64,000 nt of DNA from positions 310,001 to 374,000 of the forward strand of contig OZ257128.1 in the NCBI GenBank assembly GCA_965278945.1. The letters are read 5' to 3'. This stretch comes from UBA10649 sp965278945. Lineage in GTDB: Bacteria > Actinomycetota > Actinomycetes > S36-B12. Under the pieces are notes generated by a model. That model was not told the DNA's origin. It was given only the letters and a program-made list of their open reading frames with translations, and made no database searches. The position numbers and the translations under genes were made by a program. This document shows positions 1-7,807 of this stretch, piece after piece; the first letter of the stretch is position 1, and each line of letters begins with the position of its first letter.

Positions 1-224
1 CCGGCGAGATTGCTCACCGTCACGCGCACTGTGCCGTCGAGGAGATCGAGCGCGAGGTGAATCGGGGGCTGCCCGTGCCGGACGGCGTTGGTCGTGAGCT
101 CGGATGCCACCAGTTCGATGTCGTCGACCTGGGGCCACTCGGCAAGTTCCTCGCCAACATGCCGGCGGGCCGCGCGCGCGGCGCTGTGGTCACCGGGCAG
201 GGTCCATCGGGCGGGCATGGCCAC
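1..224 (-). CDS. ATP-binding protein, RsbW/anti-sigma-type HATPase (3' end cut by window edge)
   Basis: The reverse strand from a GTG at 224 reads through to the window edge with no stop, giving about 74 residues. It contains ELVASELTTNAVRHGQPP, the N-box of the HATPase_c_2 fold used by RsbW/SpoIIAB-like anti-sigma kinases and their Streptomyces relatives. A purine-rich AAGGGGG lies about 7 bases before the GTG; an in-frame ATG at 218 is the alternative start. Family members bind ATP and usually control a sigma factor or anti-anti-sigma partner, but no partner is visible. It is divergent from the ParA gene. The family call is fairly safe; the specific role is unknown. Confidence 0.8.
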   Translation of the reverse strand, partial: MAMPARWTLPGDHSAARAARRHVGEELAEWPQVDDIELVASELTTNAVRHGQPPIHLALDLLDGTVRVTVSNLA

Positions 225-295
225 GTCCTACCCCCTTCCCCAGCGGTCAAACCTCATTTTGGCCCCTAGCGCGGGCCCTCGCGTGGTTGACGCCG

Positions 296-308
296 TAGGG
301 TCCGGACC
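296..308 (+). promoter_or_regulatory. -10 hexamer of a probable leaderless promoter for the ParA gene
   Basis: TAGGGT at 296-301 lies 7 bases before the GTG at 309. This is the spacing of a TANNNT -10 box in leaderless actinobacterial genes. A 10-bp palindrome, GGTCCGGACC, fills 299-308 between the box and the start codon, and no Shine-Dalgarno sequence is present. Confidence 0.5.
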
Positions 309-1079
309 GTGGCACGAATCCTGGCCGTCGCGAATCAGAAGGGCGGCGTGGCCAAGACCACGACGATCGTCAACCTGGCTGCCGCACTGGTCGAGGGTGG
401 ATCCCGCGTCCTTGTCGTCGACCTCGACGCCCAGGCGTGCGCGACGTTCTCGCTCGGACTGGACCCCGAGGATCTCGAGCGAACGGGCGCGGACGCCTTC
501 ATGTCGCGCGAACCAGCCCTTCCGGTGCGGAGTCTCGTCGTCACGACCGACGACGGAGTCGACCTGCTCCCCGCGGCCATCGACCTGGCCGGGGCGGATC
601 GGGCGCTCGCGAGCGTCGTCGGTCGCGAGTACGTGGTGCGCGACGCGATCGAGCCCGTCCTCGGCTCCTACGACTGGATCCTGCTCGACTGCTCGCCGTC
701 GCTGGGCATCATCACGATCAACGCGCTGACCGCCGCCGACGCCGTTCTCATCCCGCTGCAGTGCGAGACGCTTTCCCACCGCGGAGTCGGCCAGCTCCTG
801 GAGACCATCGCCGACGTGCAGCGGCTGACGAATCCGGACCTGCAGATCGCCGGCGTGCTGCCGACACTGTTCGACGGCCGCACGACGCACGCGCGCGCGG
901 TGCTCAACGACCTCGGCCCTCGCTACGGGGTCCGGGTGTTCTCGCCGATCAGCAGGTCGATCAGGTTCGCCGAGGCGCCGGCCGCAGGACGCAGCATCCT
1001 GGCGACATCACCGACGTCGAAGGGTGCCCAGGACTACCGGACGCTGGCGTCCGAGATCACCGAGGCGATCCCGGGCTGA
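309..1079 (+). CDS. ParA/Soj/MinD-family ATPase, orphan
   Basis: This 256-residue protein is a cytosolic P-loop ATPase of the ParA/Soj family, which moves plasmids, chromosomes or protein cargos by forming ATP-dependent dimers on DNA. The deviant Walker A motif KGGVAKTT is at residues 11-18, VLVVDLDAQ follows in the 30s, and a second switch segment (LLDCSPSLG) lies near residue 125. The length is normal for Soj. No parB gene is next to it: the neighbours are an anti-sigma-type ATPase and an RNA helicase. It is therefore probably not the chromosomal parA at oriC, and its cargo cannot be told. The GTG start fits the -10 box 7 bases upstream. Confidence 0.85.
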   Translation: MARILAVANQKGGVAKTTTIVNLAAALVEGGSRVLVVDLDAQACATFSLGLDPEDLERTGADAFMSREPALPVRSLVVTTDDGVDLLPAAIDLAGADRALASVVGREYVVRDAIEPVLGSYDWILLDCSPSLGIITINALTAADAVLIPLQCETLSHRGVGQLLETIADVQRLTNPDLQIAGVLPTLFDGRTTHARAVLNDLGPRYGVRVFSPISRSIRFAEAPAAGRSILATSPTSKGAQDYRTLASEITEAIPG

Positions 1080-1092
1080 GCCACCGGGAGTT

Positions 1093-2694
1093 CTAGTCCG
1101 CTGCTGCGGTCTCGCCGCCCTTGGTGCGACGACGGGCCCGACGCTGGCGTGGCTTGTCGGACTCCGATGCCTCGGTCTTCATCTCGGCATCGGGCTTGGA
1201 CTCGGCCTTGGGCTCGGACTTCGGTTTGTTCGAGGACTTGTGCTCGGTCTTGTGACCACCGTCGGACTTGTGCTGCTTGCCGTCGGATCGACGACCATCC
1301 GAGCGGCGGGAGTCCTGACCGCGTCCGCCTTGGCCCCGGTCGTCGCTGCGCGGCTTCTTGCCCGTCTCGCCGAGATCCTCGATCTGCTCGGCGCCGAGGC
1401 CCTCGCGCGTGCGGGATGCCTTGGGCAGGGTGCCGGTCGTGCCGGCAGGAATGCCGAGGCCGGTGTAGACGTGATCGCTGGTGGAGTACGTCTCGATCGG
1501 GTCCTTGAACGGGAGCTTCAGGGCGCGGTCGATCATCTGCCAGCGAGCGACGTCGGCCCAGTCGACGAACGTGACGGCAACCCCCGAGGCGCCGGCTCGG
1601 CCGGTGCGGCCGATGCGGTGCAGGTAGGTCTTCTCGTCGTCGGGGCATTCGTAGTTGACCACGTGGGTGACGTTGTCGACGTCGATGCCGCGGGCGGCCA
1701 CGTCGGTGGCGACGAGGACGTCGACCTTGCCGGTGCGGAATGCGCGAAGCGCCTGCTCGCGGGCGCCTTGGCCGAGGTCACCGTGGACGGTGCCGACCGC
1801 GAACCCGCGCTCGGTGAGCTCGTCGCAGGCCTTCTGCGCGCGACGCTTCGTGCGCGTGAAGACCATGACCAGCTGGCGGTCCTTGGCCTGGAGGATCCGG
1901 CCGAGGAGCTCGATCTTGTCCATGGGGTGCACGCGCCATACGTGCTGCTCGATGGCATCGACCGTGGCGCTCTCGTCGCCGATGTCCGCGGCGCGGATAT
2001 GCGTCGGCTGCGTCATGTAGCGACGGGCGAGGTTGACGATCTGGCCCGGCATCGTGGCCGAGAACAGCATCGTCTGCCGCTTCGCGGGGATCATCGCGAC
2101 GATGCGCTCGACGTCGGGCAGGAACCCCATGTCGAGCATCTCGTCGGCCTCGTCGAGGACCATGACGCGCACATGCGACAGGTCGAGATCGCGCCGGTTG
2201 GCGAGGTCGATCACTCGGCCGGGAGTGCCGACGACCACCTCGATGCCCTTGTTGAGGGCATCGATCTGCGGCTCGTAGGCGCGGCCGCCGTAGATGGCAA
2301 GCACGCGGACGCCCTTGATGCGGCCGGCCCGCTCGATGTCCGTGGCGACCTGGAGGCCAAGCTCGCGAGTCGGGCAGATGACGAGAGCCTGCGGCTTGCC
2401 CTGTGCTTCCGGCGGGAGCGCGTTGTACGCGTCTGAGCCCGGAATGGCGATGCGCTGCAGTAGCGGGATGCCGAATCCGAGGGTCTTTCCCGTGCCGGTC
2501 TTCGCCTGACCGATGAGGTCGCGGCCCTCAAGGGCCAGCGGGATGCACTGCTGCTGGATGGGGAAGGCATGGGTGATGCCGTCGGCGGCGAGCGCCTCGG
2601 CGATCTGCGGGTCGGCGCCCAGTTCGACGAACGTGGGGGCGGACGTGGGGTCTACGCGGCTGGTGTCCGGTTCTGTCTGTTCTGTCTCGTCCAT
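1093..2694 (-). CDS. DEAD-box ATP-dependent RNA helicase
   Basis: This 533-residue helicase unwinds RNA duplexes and is likely to act in ribosome assembly or mRNA turnover in the cytosol. All family motifs are visible: a Q-motif region around FPIQQQ, motif I AKTGTGKT at residues 64-71, DEAD in VLDEADEML, SAT in LFSATMP and motif VI HRIGRTGRAG. The last 100 or so residues are a charged, low-complexity tail rich in Lys, Ser, Glu and Arg, ending RQRRARRR, as in CshA/DeaD/RhlE-like proteins that bind RNA through such tails. The ATG at 2694 begins the conserved part. The frame is open to 2769, but that extension looks non-coding. TACAGT near 2750 on this strand may be its -10 box, giving a leader of about 50 bases. 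Confidence 0.93.
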   Translation of the reverse strand: MDETEQTEPDTSRVDPTSAPTFVELGADPQIAEALAADGITHAFPIQQQCIPLALEGRDLIGQAKTGTGKTLGFGIPLLQRIAIPGSDAYNALPPEAQGKPQALVICPTRELGLQVATDIERAGRIKGVRVLAIYGGRAYEPQIDALNKGIEVVVGTPGRVIDLANRRDLDLSHVRVMVLDEADEMLDMGFLPDVERIVAMIPAKRQTMLFSATMPGQIVNLARRYMTQPTHIRAADIGDESATVDAIEQHVWRVHPMDKIELLGRILQAKDRQLVMVFTRTKRRAQKACDELTERGFAVGTVHGDLGQGAREQALRAFRTGKVDVLVATDVAARGIDVDNVTHVVNYECPDDEKTYLHRIGRTGRAGASGVAVTFVDWADVARWQMIDRALKLPFKDPIETYSTSDHVYTGLGIPAGTTGTLPKASRTREGLGAEQIEDLGETGKKPRSDDRGQGGRGQDSRRSDGRRSDGKQHKSDGGHKTEHKSSNKPKSEPKAESKPDAEMKTEASESDKPRQRRARRRTKGGETAAAD

Positions 2695-2774
2695 AGTTGC
2701 GTTGCTCAGGGGAACTCCTGCTTTTGGTTCGTCACGCTTGTGACGATGCCCCAACTGTACCGGGAGCACCGGGC

Positions 2775-2789
2775 TAGCCTTGCCTCACC
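2775..2789 (+). promoter_or_regulatory. -10 hexamer just upstream of the ferritin-like gene
   Basis: TAGCCT at 2775-2780 is 9 bases before the ATG at 2790. The same block, TAGCCT followed by nine bases ending CCTCACC and then ATG, stands before prfB at 26424-26438. Both genes would have a near-zero leader. Confidence 0.4.
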
Positions 2790-3488
2790 ATGACCGACCA
2801 CGCCCCGCCCGTCTCCGCGCTCGACACGGACCCCGAATACCGGGCCGCCGTCATCGACCTCCTCGGCGTCCTCGCATACGGCGAGCTGACCGCATTCGAG
2901 CGCCTCGCGGCCGATGCCGCGATGGCCCCGTCGATCGACGACAAGGCCGCACTGGCGGGAATGGCGACTGCTGAGTTCCGGCATTTCATCGCGCTTCGCG
3001 ACCGCCTGGTCGAGCTGGGCGTCGACCCGCAGGAGGCGATGTCACCGTTCCGGCGGGCGCTCGAGGAGTTCCACGCCCACACCGCGCCGAGCGACTGGCT
3101 GGAGGGTCTGGTCAAGGCGTACGTGGGCGACGGCATCGGCACCGACTTCTATCGCGAGATCGCGACCTATGTCGACGACGACAGCAGGGCACTGGTGGAG
3201 AGCGTGTGCGAGGACCCGATCCAGTCGGACTTCATCGTCGATCGGGTACGCGCGGCGATCAACGAGGACCCCAGGGTCGGCGGTCGCCTTGCCCTATGGG
3301 GCAGGCGGCTCGTGGGCGAGGCGCTGTCTCAGGCCCAGCGCGTCGCGGCCGAGCGCGACGCGCTCTCGACCCTGCTCGTCGGCGGCGTCGATCGCCCCGG
3401 GACGGACCTCGCCGAGATCGGACGGATGCTCGCCCGGCTGACCGACAACCACGCGAGGCGGATGGCCGCCCTCGGGCTGGCGGCCTAG
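2790..3488 (+). CDS. Ferritin-like fold protein
   Basis: This 232-residue, mostly helical protein belongs to an actinobacterial ferritin-like family of the tRNA-hydroxylase / ferritin_2 type. Candidate metal ligands are the Glu residues in GELTAFERL (about residues 31-39) and the Glu and His in TAEFRHF (about residues 65-71), repeated as a second Glu-rich helix further on. It has no signal peptide. It is divergent from the helicase and convergent with DUF3107, an order common in actinobacterial genomes. The substrate is unknown; iron or oxygen chemistry is inferred only from the fold. Confidence 0.75.
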   Translation: MTDHAPPVSALDTDPEYRAAVIDLLGVLAYGELTAFERLAADAAMAPSIDDKAALAGMATAEFRHFIALRDRLVELGVDPQEAMSPFRRALEEFHAHTAPSDWLEGLVKAYVGDGIGTDFYREIATYVDDDSRALVESVCEDPIQSDFIVDRVRAAINEDPRVGGRLALWGRRLVGEALSQAQRVAAERDALSTLLVGGVDRPGTDLAEIGRMLARLTDNHARRMAALGLAA

Positions 3489-3500
3489 GTTTCGGCTAGC

Positions 3501-3722
3501 TCAGGAGCCGAAGCCGACTCGACGTGAACTGCTCGCGCCGACCTCGACGAAGGTGATCTTCGACCCGGCAACGAGCACGGTGCGTCCGCGGTCATCGGTG
3601 AGAGTGAGCAGTCCACCGTCGGCGATCGCCGTCTGGACCGCGGCGAGTACCGCTTCCTGCGACTCTGTGGTCTCCAGTGAGATCTCGCTGCGCGAGTCCT
3701 GGATCCCGATCTTTACCTCCAC
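3501..3722 (-). CDS. DUF3107 family protein
   Basis: This 73-residue protein matches the actinobacterial DUF3107 family. It begins MEVKIGIQDSRSEISLET and carries the conserved LLTLTDDRGRTVLV stretch followed by KITFVEVG. The start is a GTG at 3722 with AAGGAG seven bases upstream. The protein is soluble and predicted to be all-beta; its function is unknown. It usually travels with the helicase, ferritin-like and TetR genes found around it here. The 123 bases between it and the TetR gene hold nothing I recognise beyond its own leader. Confidence 0.85.
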   Translation of the reverse strand: MEVKIGIQDSRSEISLETTESQEAVLAAVQTAIADGGLLTLTDDRGRTVLVAGSKITFVEVGASSSRRVGFGS

Positions 3723-3845
3723 GGCATGGCTCCTTCGTCGTCTGTGACTGCGGGTCTTTCGTGTTGAACGCCCATCGTGTCAGGACATTCCCGTCATGTG
3801 CGCGCGGACGGCGGCCGATCGTCACGCCCTGAGCGGACAGGTGGC

Positions 3846-4481
3846 TCAGTCGTCGTCGGTGGGCGGGTGCGACAGCGGGAAACCACTGATGCCGCGCCAC
3901 CCGAGCCCGCTGATGAGGTCGACGGCCTCGGCCCGGCTGATGACGGCGGCCTCCTCGCGCTGCCAGCGACGGGCAGCGACCTGGGTCATGCCCTGCAGTC
4001 CGGAGGCGAGCAGGAGCGCCTGCTCGTCGCTCAGGCCGGTGTCCTCGGCGATGACGTGAGCGATCTGGCGGGCGATCTCCTGATCCGCCGCGTCGACCCG
4101 CTCGCGCACTGCCGGCTCGTTGGCCAGATCGCTCTCGAAGACGAGGCGGAAGGCGCCCGCGGGGTCGTCGATGAACTCGAAGTACGCCCGGGTCATGGCA
4201 CTTACCCGCAGGTGGTTGTCCGTGGTGCGCGTGAGGGCGGCGTTCGAGGTAGCCATGAGCTCCTCGACCCCGGCGTCCAGGAGCGCCAGGTACAGGTCGA
4301 GCTTGCCGGGGAAGTGCTGGTAGAGAACCGGCTTCGAGACCCCCGCGCGGTCCGCGATGTCATCCATCGACGCGGCATGGAAGCCGACTGTCGAGAAGAC
4401 CTCGAGTGCGGCGGAGAGCACCTGCTGGCGGCGCTGCTCGCGTGGCAGTCTGGCGGCTCTGACGCCGTCGGTGGTGCTCAT
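3846..4481 (-). CDS. TetR-family transcriptional regulator
   Basis: This 211-residue repressor has the TetR helix-turn-helix near residues 15-60 (RREQRRQQVLSAALEVF, then DDIADRAGVSKPVLYQHF) and a helical ligand-binding C-terminal half. Its start at 4481 has TAGTCT six bases upstream (4488-4493), a leaderless arrangement. It diverges from a hydrolase whose own start is only 75 bases away, so it may regulate that gene and itself. I did not find a convincing long palindrome in the 75 bases; GGATC and GATCC separated by 10 bases (about 4517-4536) is the best candidate. The ligand is unknown. Confidence 0.88.
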   Translation of the reverse strand: MSTTDGVRAARLPREQRRQQVLSAALEVFSTVGFHAASMDDIADRAGVSKPVLYQHFPGKLDLYLALLDAGVEELMATSNAALTRTTDNHLRVSAMTRAYFEFIDDPAGAFRLVFESDLANEPAVRERVDAADQEIARQIAHVIAEDTGLSDEQALLLASGLQGMTQVAARRWQREEAAVISRAEAVDLISGLGWRGISGFPLSHPPTDDD

Positions 4482-4487
4482 GCCCGC

Positions 4488-4556
4488 AGACTACTCGTCG
4501 GTAAACAGGGGCAGGCGGGATCGCGGGAGCGTGATCCCCGGTCGTACGCTCGGCCC
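4488..4556. promoter_or_regulatory. Divergent leaderless promoters of the TetR and hydrolase genes
   Basis: On the minus strand TAGTCT (4488-4493) lies six bases before the TetR ATG. On the plus strand TACGCT (4545-4550) lies six bases before the hydrolase GTG at 4557. The 75-bp space therefore holds two oppositely directed promoters and probably the TetR operator. Confidence 0.45.
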
Positions 4557-5441
4557 GTGAGCGTTGACATTCCGTGGCCCCGTGAGGACGTCCTGCTGCC
4601 CACCCGCACCCTGAGCGTTCGCCATGCCGCGGGCCTCACGCCCGGACTGCCCACGGCCGTCTTTGCGCACGGTCTTGGCGGCTCGTCACTCAACTGGACC
4701 GATCTCATGGACCGGCTTCGCGGGGAGGTCGACGGATGGGCGGTCGATCTCGGCGGCTTCGGTCAGTCGCCGCCGCCCCGCGACGGGAACATGACGCCGT
4801 CCGGGCACGCGCGCGGCCTCGTCGACTTCATCGAGCACCTGGGCAGCGACCCGGTCCACCTGTTCGGCAACTCGATGGGCGGGGCCATCGCACTCCAGCT
4901 CGCGGCGCGGCGACCGGACCTGGTTCGCAGTCTCACCCTGATCTCGCCGGCGCTTCCTTCGGTATTCGCGACGAGGTCGAACATCCACCTGCCCGTGATC
5001 GCCGTGCCGGGAGTCGGCGAGCGCCTGGTACCGAAGTACCTGGAGACCGATCCTGTCTCGCGCGTGCGCGGCACCGTCGACCTCTGCTTCGCCGATCCGT
5101 CGCGCGTGTCCGAAGTCCGTCTCGCCGAGGCACTCGACGAGGTCAGGGAGCGCGACCACCTGACGTACGCGTCGGACACGTTCCTGCGCAGCCTGCGCGG
5201 GCTGCTGCGCACCTACATGGACGTCGGGCCGAATCGACCCTGGAAGCTGGCCGAGCGCGTGACCTGCCCGACTCTCGTCATCTATGGGCGCAAGGATCCG
5301 CTCGTCGATCCCAGAAGCGCGCACCGAGTGACCAAGCACTTCCGCAACGCGCACGTCGTCGTGCTGCCCGACAGTGGTCACGTCGCGCAGATGGAGCATC
5401 CGGAGTTCGTTGCTGCAGCGTGGGAGCGATTCATCCGCTAG
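4557..5441 (+). CDS. Alpha/beta-fold hydrolase
   Basis: This 294-residue protein has the alpha/beta hydrolase pattern. The oxyanion strand HGLGGSSLNW is near residue 45, the nucleophile elbow GNSMGGA is near residue 105, the acid residue sits in YGRKDPLVD and the histidine in DSGHVAQMEHP close to the C-terminus. No signal peptide is seen, so it is probably cytosolic. The substrate cannot be told; such enzymes next to TetR and DUF3107 are common in actinobacteria. The GTG start is set by the -10 box six bases before it; the frame is open far upstream but overlaps the TetR gene in antisense there. Confidence 0.85.
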   Translation: MSVDIPWPREDVLLPTRTLSVRHAAGLTPGLPTAVFAHGLGGSSLNWTDLMDRLRGEVDGWAVDLGGFGQSPPPRDGNMTPSGHARGLVDFIEHLGSDPVHLFGNSMGGAIALQLAARRPDLVRSLTLISPALPSVFATRSNIHLPVIAVPGVGERLVPKYLETDPVSRVRGTVDLCFADPSRVSEVRLAEALDEVRERDHLTYASDTFLRSLRGLLRTYMDVGPNRPWKLAERVTCPTLVIYGRKDPLVDPRSAHRVTKHFRNAHVVVLPDSGHVAQMEHPEFVAAAWERFIR

Positions 5442-5459
5442 CCGGCTGAAACTCTTCCC

Positions 5460-5471
5460 TAGCCTGAGTCC
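5460..5471 (+). promoter_or_regulatory. Leaderless -10 box of the permease gene
   Basis: TAGCCT at 5460-5465 is six bases before the GTG at 5472. No Shine-Dalgarno sequence lies in the remaining bases. The gene is only 30 bases after the hydrolase stop, so read-through is also possible. Confidence 0.45.
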
Positions 5472-6962
5472 GTGCCTAGCGACGAACCCGTGCAGGACAA
5501 AGGCCTGGCGGCCGGTTCGGTCGGCATGCTCGGGGCGACCGTCATGGGGCTGGCCTCGACGGCTCCGGTCTTCTCGCTCGCGGTGACCATTGGATTCGTC
5601 GCGTCAGTCGCGGGGGTCAAGGCACCCGCCTGCATGCTGATCGCCTTCGTGCCGATGCTTTTCTGCGCGTACGCCTACCGCGCCCTCAACTCGGCGGTGC
5701 CGGACTGCGGAACCACGTTCACCTGGGCAACCAAGGCATTCGGTCCGCACGTGGGGTGGATCGGCGGCTGGGCCGTCGCCGTGACGGGAATCGTGTTCCT
5801 CGGCAACGCGGCCGAAGTGACGGGTCAGTACCTGTTCACGATCCTGGGCCTGGACGACCTCGTGCGCAATCAGCTCGCGGTCGCGTCCGTCGGCGTGATC
5901 TTCATCGTCGTCATGGCGTATATCGCGTACCGCGGGATCAGCATCGCCGCGTGGATGCAGACGGTGCTCGTCATCCTTCAGTACATCGCTCTGGCCATGC
6001 TCGCAGCCGCGTGCTTCGCGGCGGTCTACGTCACCGAGAGCAATCCCGCATCGCTGATGCCCCAGCTGGACTGGTTCAGTCCGTTCGGCATGCAGCTCGG
6101 AGACTTCATCCAGGCAACGCTCCTCTGCTTCTTCATCTACTGGGGATGGGACGCGATCCTCGCCATCAACGAGGAGACGAAGGACCCGAAGAAGACGCCC
6201 GGCCGGGCCGCCGTGCTCGCCACCGTCATCCTGCTCGTGGGCTACGTGGCTGTGACGACGGCGACGGTCGCCTATGCGGGACTCGGGGACACGGGAACCG
6301 GGCTCAACAACCCGAACGTCCAGCAGGACGTGTTCCACGCGGTCGCGCTGCCACTCGTCGGTCCGTGGGGCACGCAGTTCATCCTCATCGTCACGCTGCT
6401 GTCTGCAGCCGCGTCGGCCCAGACCACGATCCTGCCGACGGCACGCGGGACCCTGTCGATGGCGACGTACAAGGCCCTCCCGCGCCGGTTCGCCCGAGTC
6501 AACCCGAAGTACATGACGCCGGGCTTCTCGACGTTCGTCACCTGCGCGATCGGATTGAGCTACTACGTCGTGATGTCGGTGATCTCGGACTCGGTGCTGC
6601 AGAGCACGATCTTGTCGATCTCGCTGGCAATCGCGTTCTACTACGCACTGACCGCCTTCTCGTGCGTGTGGTACTTCCGCAAGACGGCGTTCTCAAGCGT
6701 CCACTCGTTCGTCTTCGTTTTCCTGCTGCCACTTGCCGGCGGGCTGATGCTGGCGTTCGCGTTCATCGCCAGCGCGTTCCAGATGTTCAATCCCGACTAC
6801 ACGGGAGCCAGCCTGTGGGGAGTCGGCCAGGTATTCGTCATCGGGGTGGGCTCGCTGGCCTTCGGGTTCGTGCTCATGGCGCTGTGGCAATGGCGTCGGC
6901 CAGAGTTCTTCCGCGGCGAGACGCTGCGGCACGACACTCCGGTGCTCGCACCGGACGTTTAG
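5472..6962 (+). CDS. APC-superfamily amino-acid permease
   Basis: This 496-residue integral membrane protein has about 12 hydrophobic segments. The N-terminus GSVGMLGATVMGLASTAPVF matches the glycine-rich first helix of the APC amino acid/polyamine/organocation family, and PDCGTTFTWATKAFGPHVGW fits the conserved segment after helix 2. It should sit in the cytoplasmic membrane and move an amino acid or amine with a cation. The substrate is not readable. It may be transcribed from its own leaderless promoter or with the hydrolase before it. Confidence 0.88.
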   Translation: MPSDEPVQDKGLAAGSVGMLGATVMGLASTAPVFSLAVTIGFVASVAGVKAPACMLIAFVPMLFCAYAYRALNSAVPDCGTTFTWATKAFGPHVGWIGGWAVAVTGIVFLGNAAEVTGQYLFTILGLDDLVRNQLAVASVGVIFIVVMAYIAYRGISIAAWMQTVLVILQYIALAMLAAACFAAVYVTESNPASLMPQLDWFSPFGMQLGDFIQATLLCFFIYWGWDAILAINEETKDPKKTPGRAAVLATVILLVGYVAVTTATVAYAGLGDTGTGLNNPNVQQDVFHAVALPLVGPWGTQFILIVTLLSAAASAQTTILPTARGTLSMATYKALPRRFARVNPKYMTPGFSTFVTCAIGLSYYVVMSVISDSVLQSTILSISLAIAFYYALTAFSCVWYFRKTAFSSVHSFVFVFLLPLAGGLMLAFAFIASAFQMFNPDYTGASLWGVGQVFVIGVGSLAFGFVLMALWQWRRPEFFRGETLRHDTPVLAPDV

Positions 6963-6972
6963 TGCGGAACCG

Positions 6973-7749
6973 CTAGGAACTATCGGTCTTCGTCGGCTTG
7001 CCCTCGACGGTCTTGGTTAGCAGGACAATCGCGGCACGGAGCTCGGCGATCTCGGCCTGCAGGGAATCGGGCTTCGTCTCGGTCTCGTCGTCATCGTCCT
7101 TCGGTGCCGTTCCGGGCTTGGACGTGCCCATCACCCAGCTGACCAGCTTGGCGGTGAACATGCTCGCCGCGAGGATGGCCGACACCTGGATGACGACGGC
7201 GAGGAACTTGCCGTCATCCGTGACTGGGGAGAAGGACTTCCCTGTGTCGATCCTCAGCAGGCTGCCGAACGCCCAGAGGAGCGAGTCGCCAGGCCCATGG
7301 AATGCGGATCCCGCGATGTCGTTCTCCAACTCGGCCATGGCAAGAGCGGCGAGTACGCCGACGAAGATGATCAGGCAGAAGGAGAACGTGAACGCATTGC
7401 CTGCCGAATGCTGGCGCAGCTCGAGGATGTAGGCGGCGATCACGAGGACAAACCAGACCGCGTCCCAGTAGAGGAACAAGAACAGCGGCGCAACCAGCAG
7501 CATTGGGATCGCCGGGTGGTGAAGCACGTACCGACGTCGCGGCTCGGTTGTGCGGACCAGGTCGTTGACGTACATCGCGAGCAGCACGATCCACAGCACC
7601 GACACGATCACGTGCAGGATTCGCGAGGTCGTCGAGGCCCAGTGGCCGAAGCCGACCGTGATGAAGGCCAGCGAGTAGATCGCGATGAAGACGAGACGGA
7701 CCATCGCGTGGAAGCCCTGAGTCCTCAGGGCTTCGCGGAGTCGGGGCAC
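6973..7749 (-). CDS. Voltage-gated K+ channel-like membrane protein with altered selectivity filter
   Basis: This 258-residue protein has five or six hydrophobic segments (about 17-36, 44-64, 80-110, 119-139, 183-206). The last pair frames a pore loop like that of KcsA/Kv channels: DSLLWAF (155-161) matches the pore helix and SPVTDDGKFLAVV (174-186) matches the segment after the filter. Where potassium channels have TVGYGD, this protein reads RIDTGKS (166-172). No Arg-rich S4 is seen. After the last helix come an acidic linker (216-226) and a short heptad-like helix (229-249) that could oligomerise. The GTG start has TAGACT six bases upstream. It may be a non-selective channel or a structural relative; potassium selectivity is unlikely. 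Confidence 0.65.
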   Translation of the reverse strand: MPRLREALRTQGFHAMVRLVFIAIYSLAFITVGFGHWASTTSRILHVIVSVLWIVLLAMYVNDLVRTTEPRRRYVLHHPAIPMLLVAPLFLFLYWDAVWFVLVIAAYILELRQHSAGNAFTFSFCLIIFVGVLAALAMAELENDIAGSAFHGPGDSLLWAFGSLLRIDTGKSFSPVTDDGKFLAVVIQVSAILAASMFTAKLVSWVMGTSKPGTAPKDDDDETETKPDSLQAEIAELRAAIVLLTKTVEGKPTKTDSS

Positions 7750-7755
7750 GTCCGG

Positions 7756-7807
7756 AGTCTATGCACGAGAAGCCCCGACCTTCGTGCTCAACGGTTAGCG
7801 TTGGTAT
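7756..7807. promoter_or_regulatory. Divergent leaderless promoters for the channel-like and oxidoreductase genes
   Basis: TAGACT on the minus strand (7756-7761) is six bases before the channel-gene GTG. TAGCGT on the plus strand (7796-7801) is six bases before the oxidoreductase GTG at 7808. The whole divergent spacer is 58 bp. Confidence 0.45.

Noticed and set aside
1024..2436. A 470-codon plus-strand frame opposite the helicase gene
   Set aside because: It is antisense to a helicase with every motif intact, and its Leu/Val/Asp-rich product is what high-GC antisense gives.
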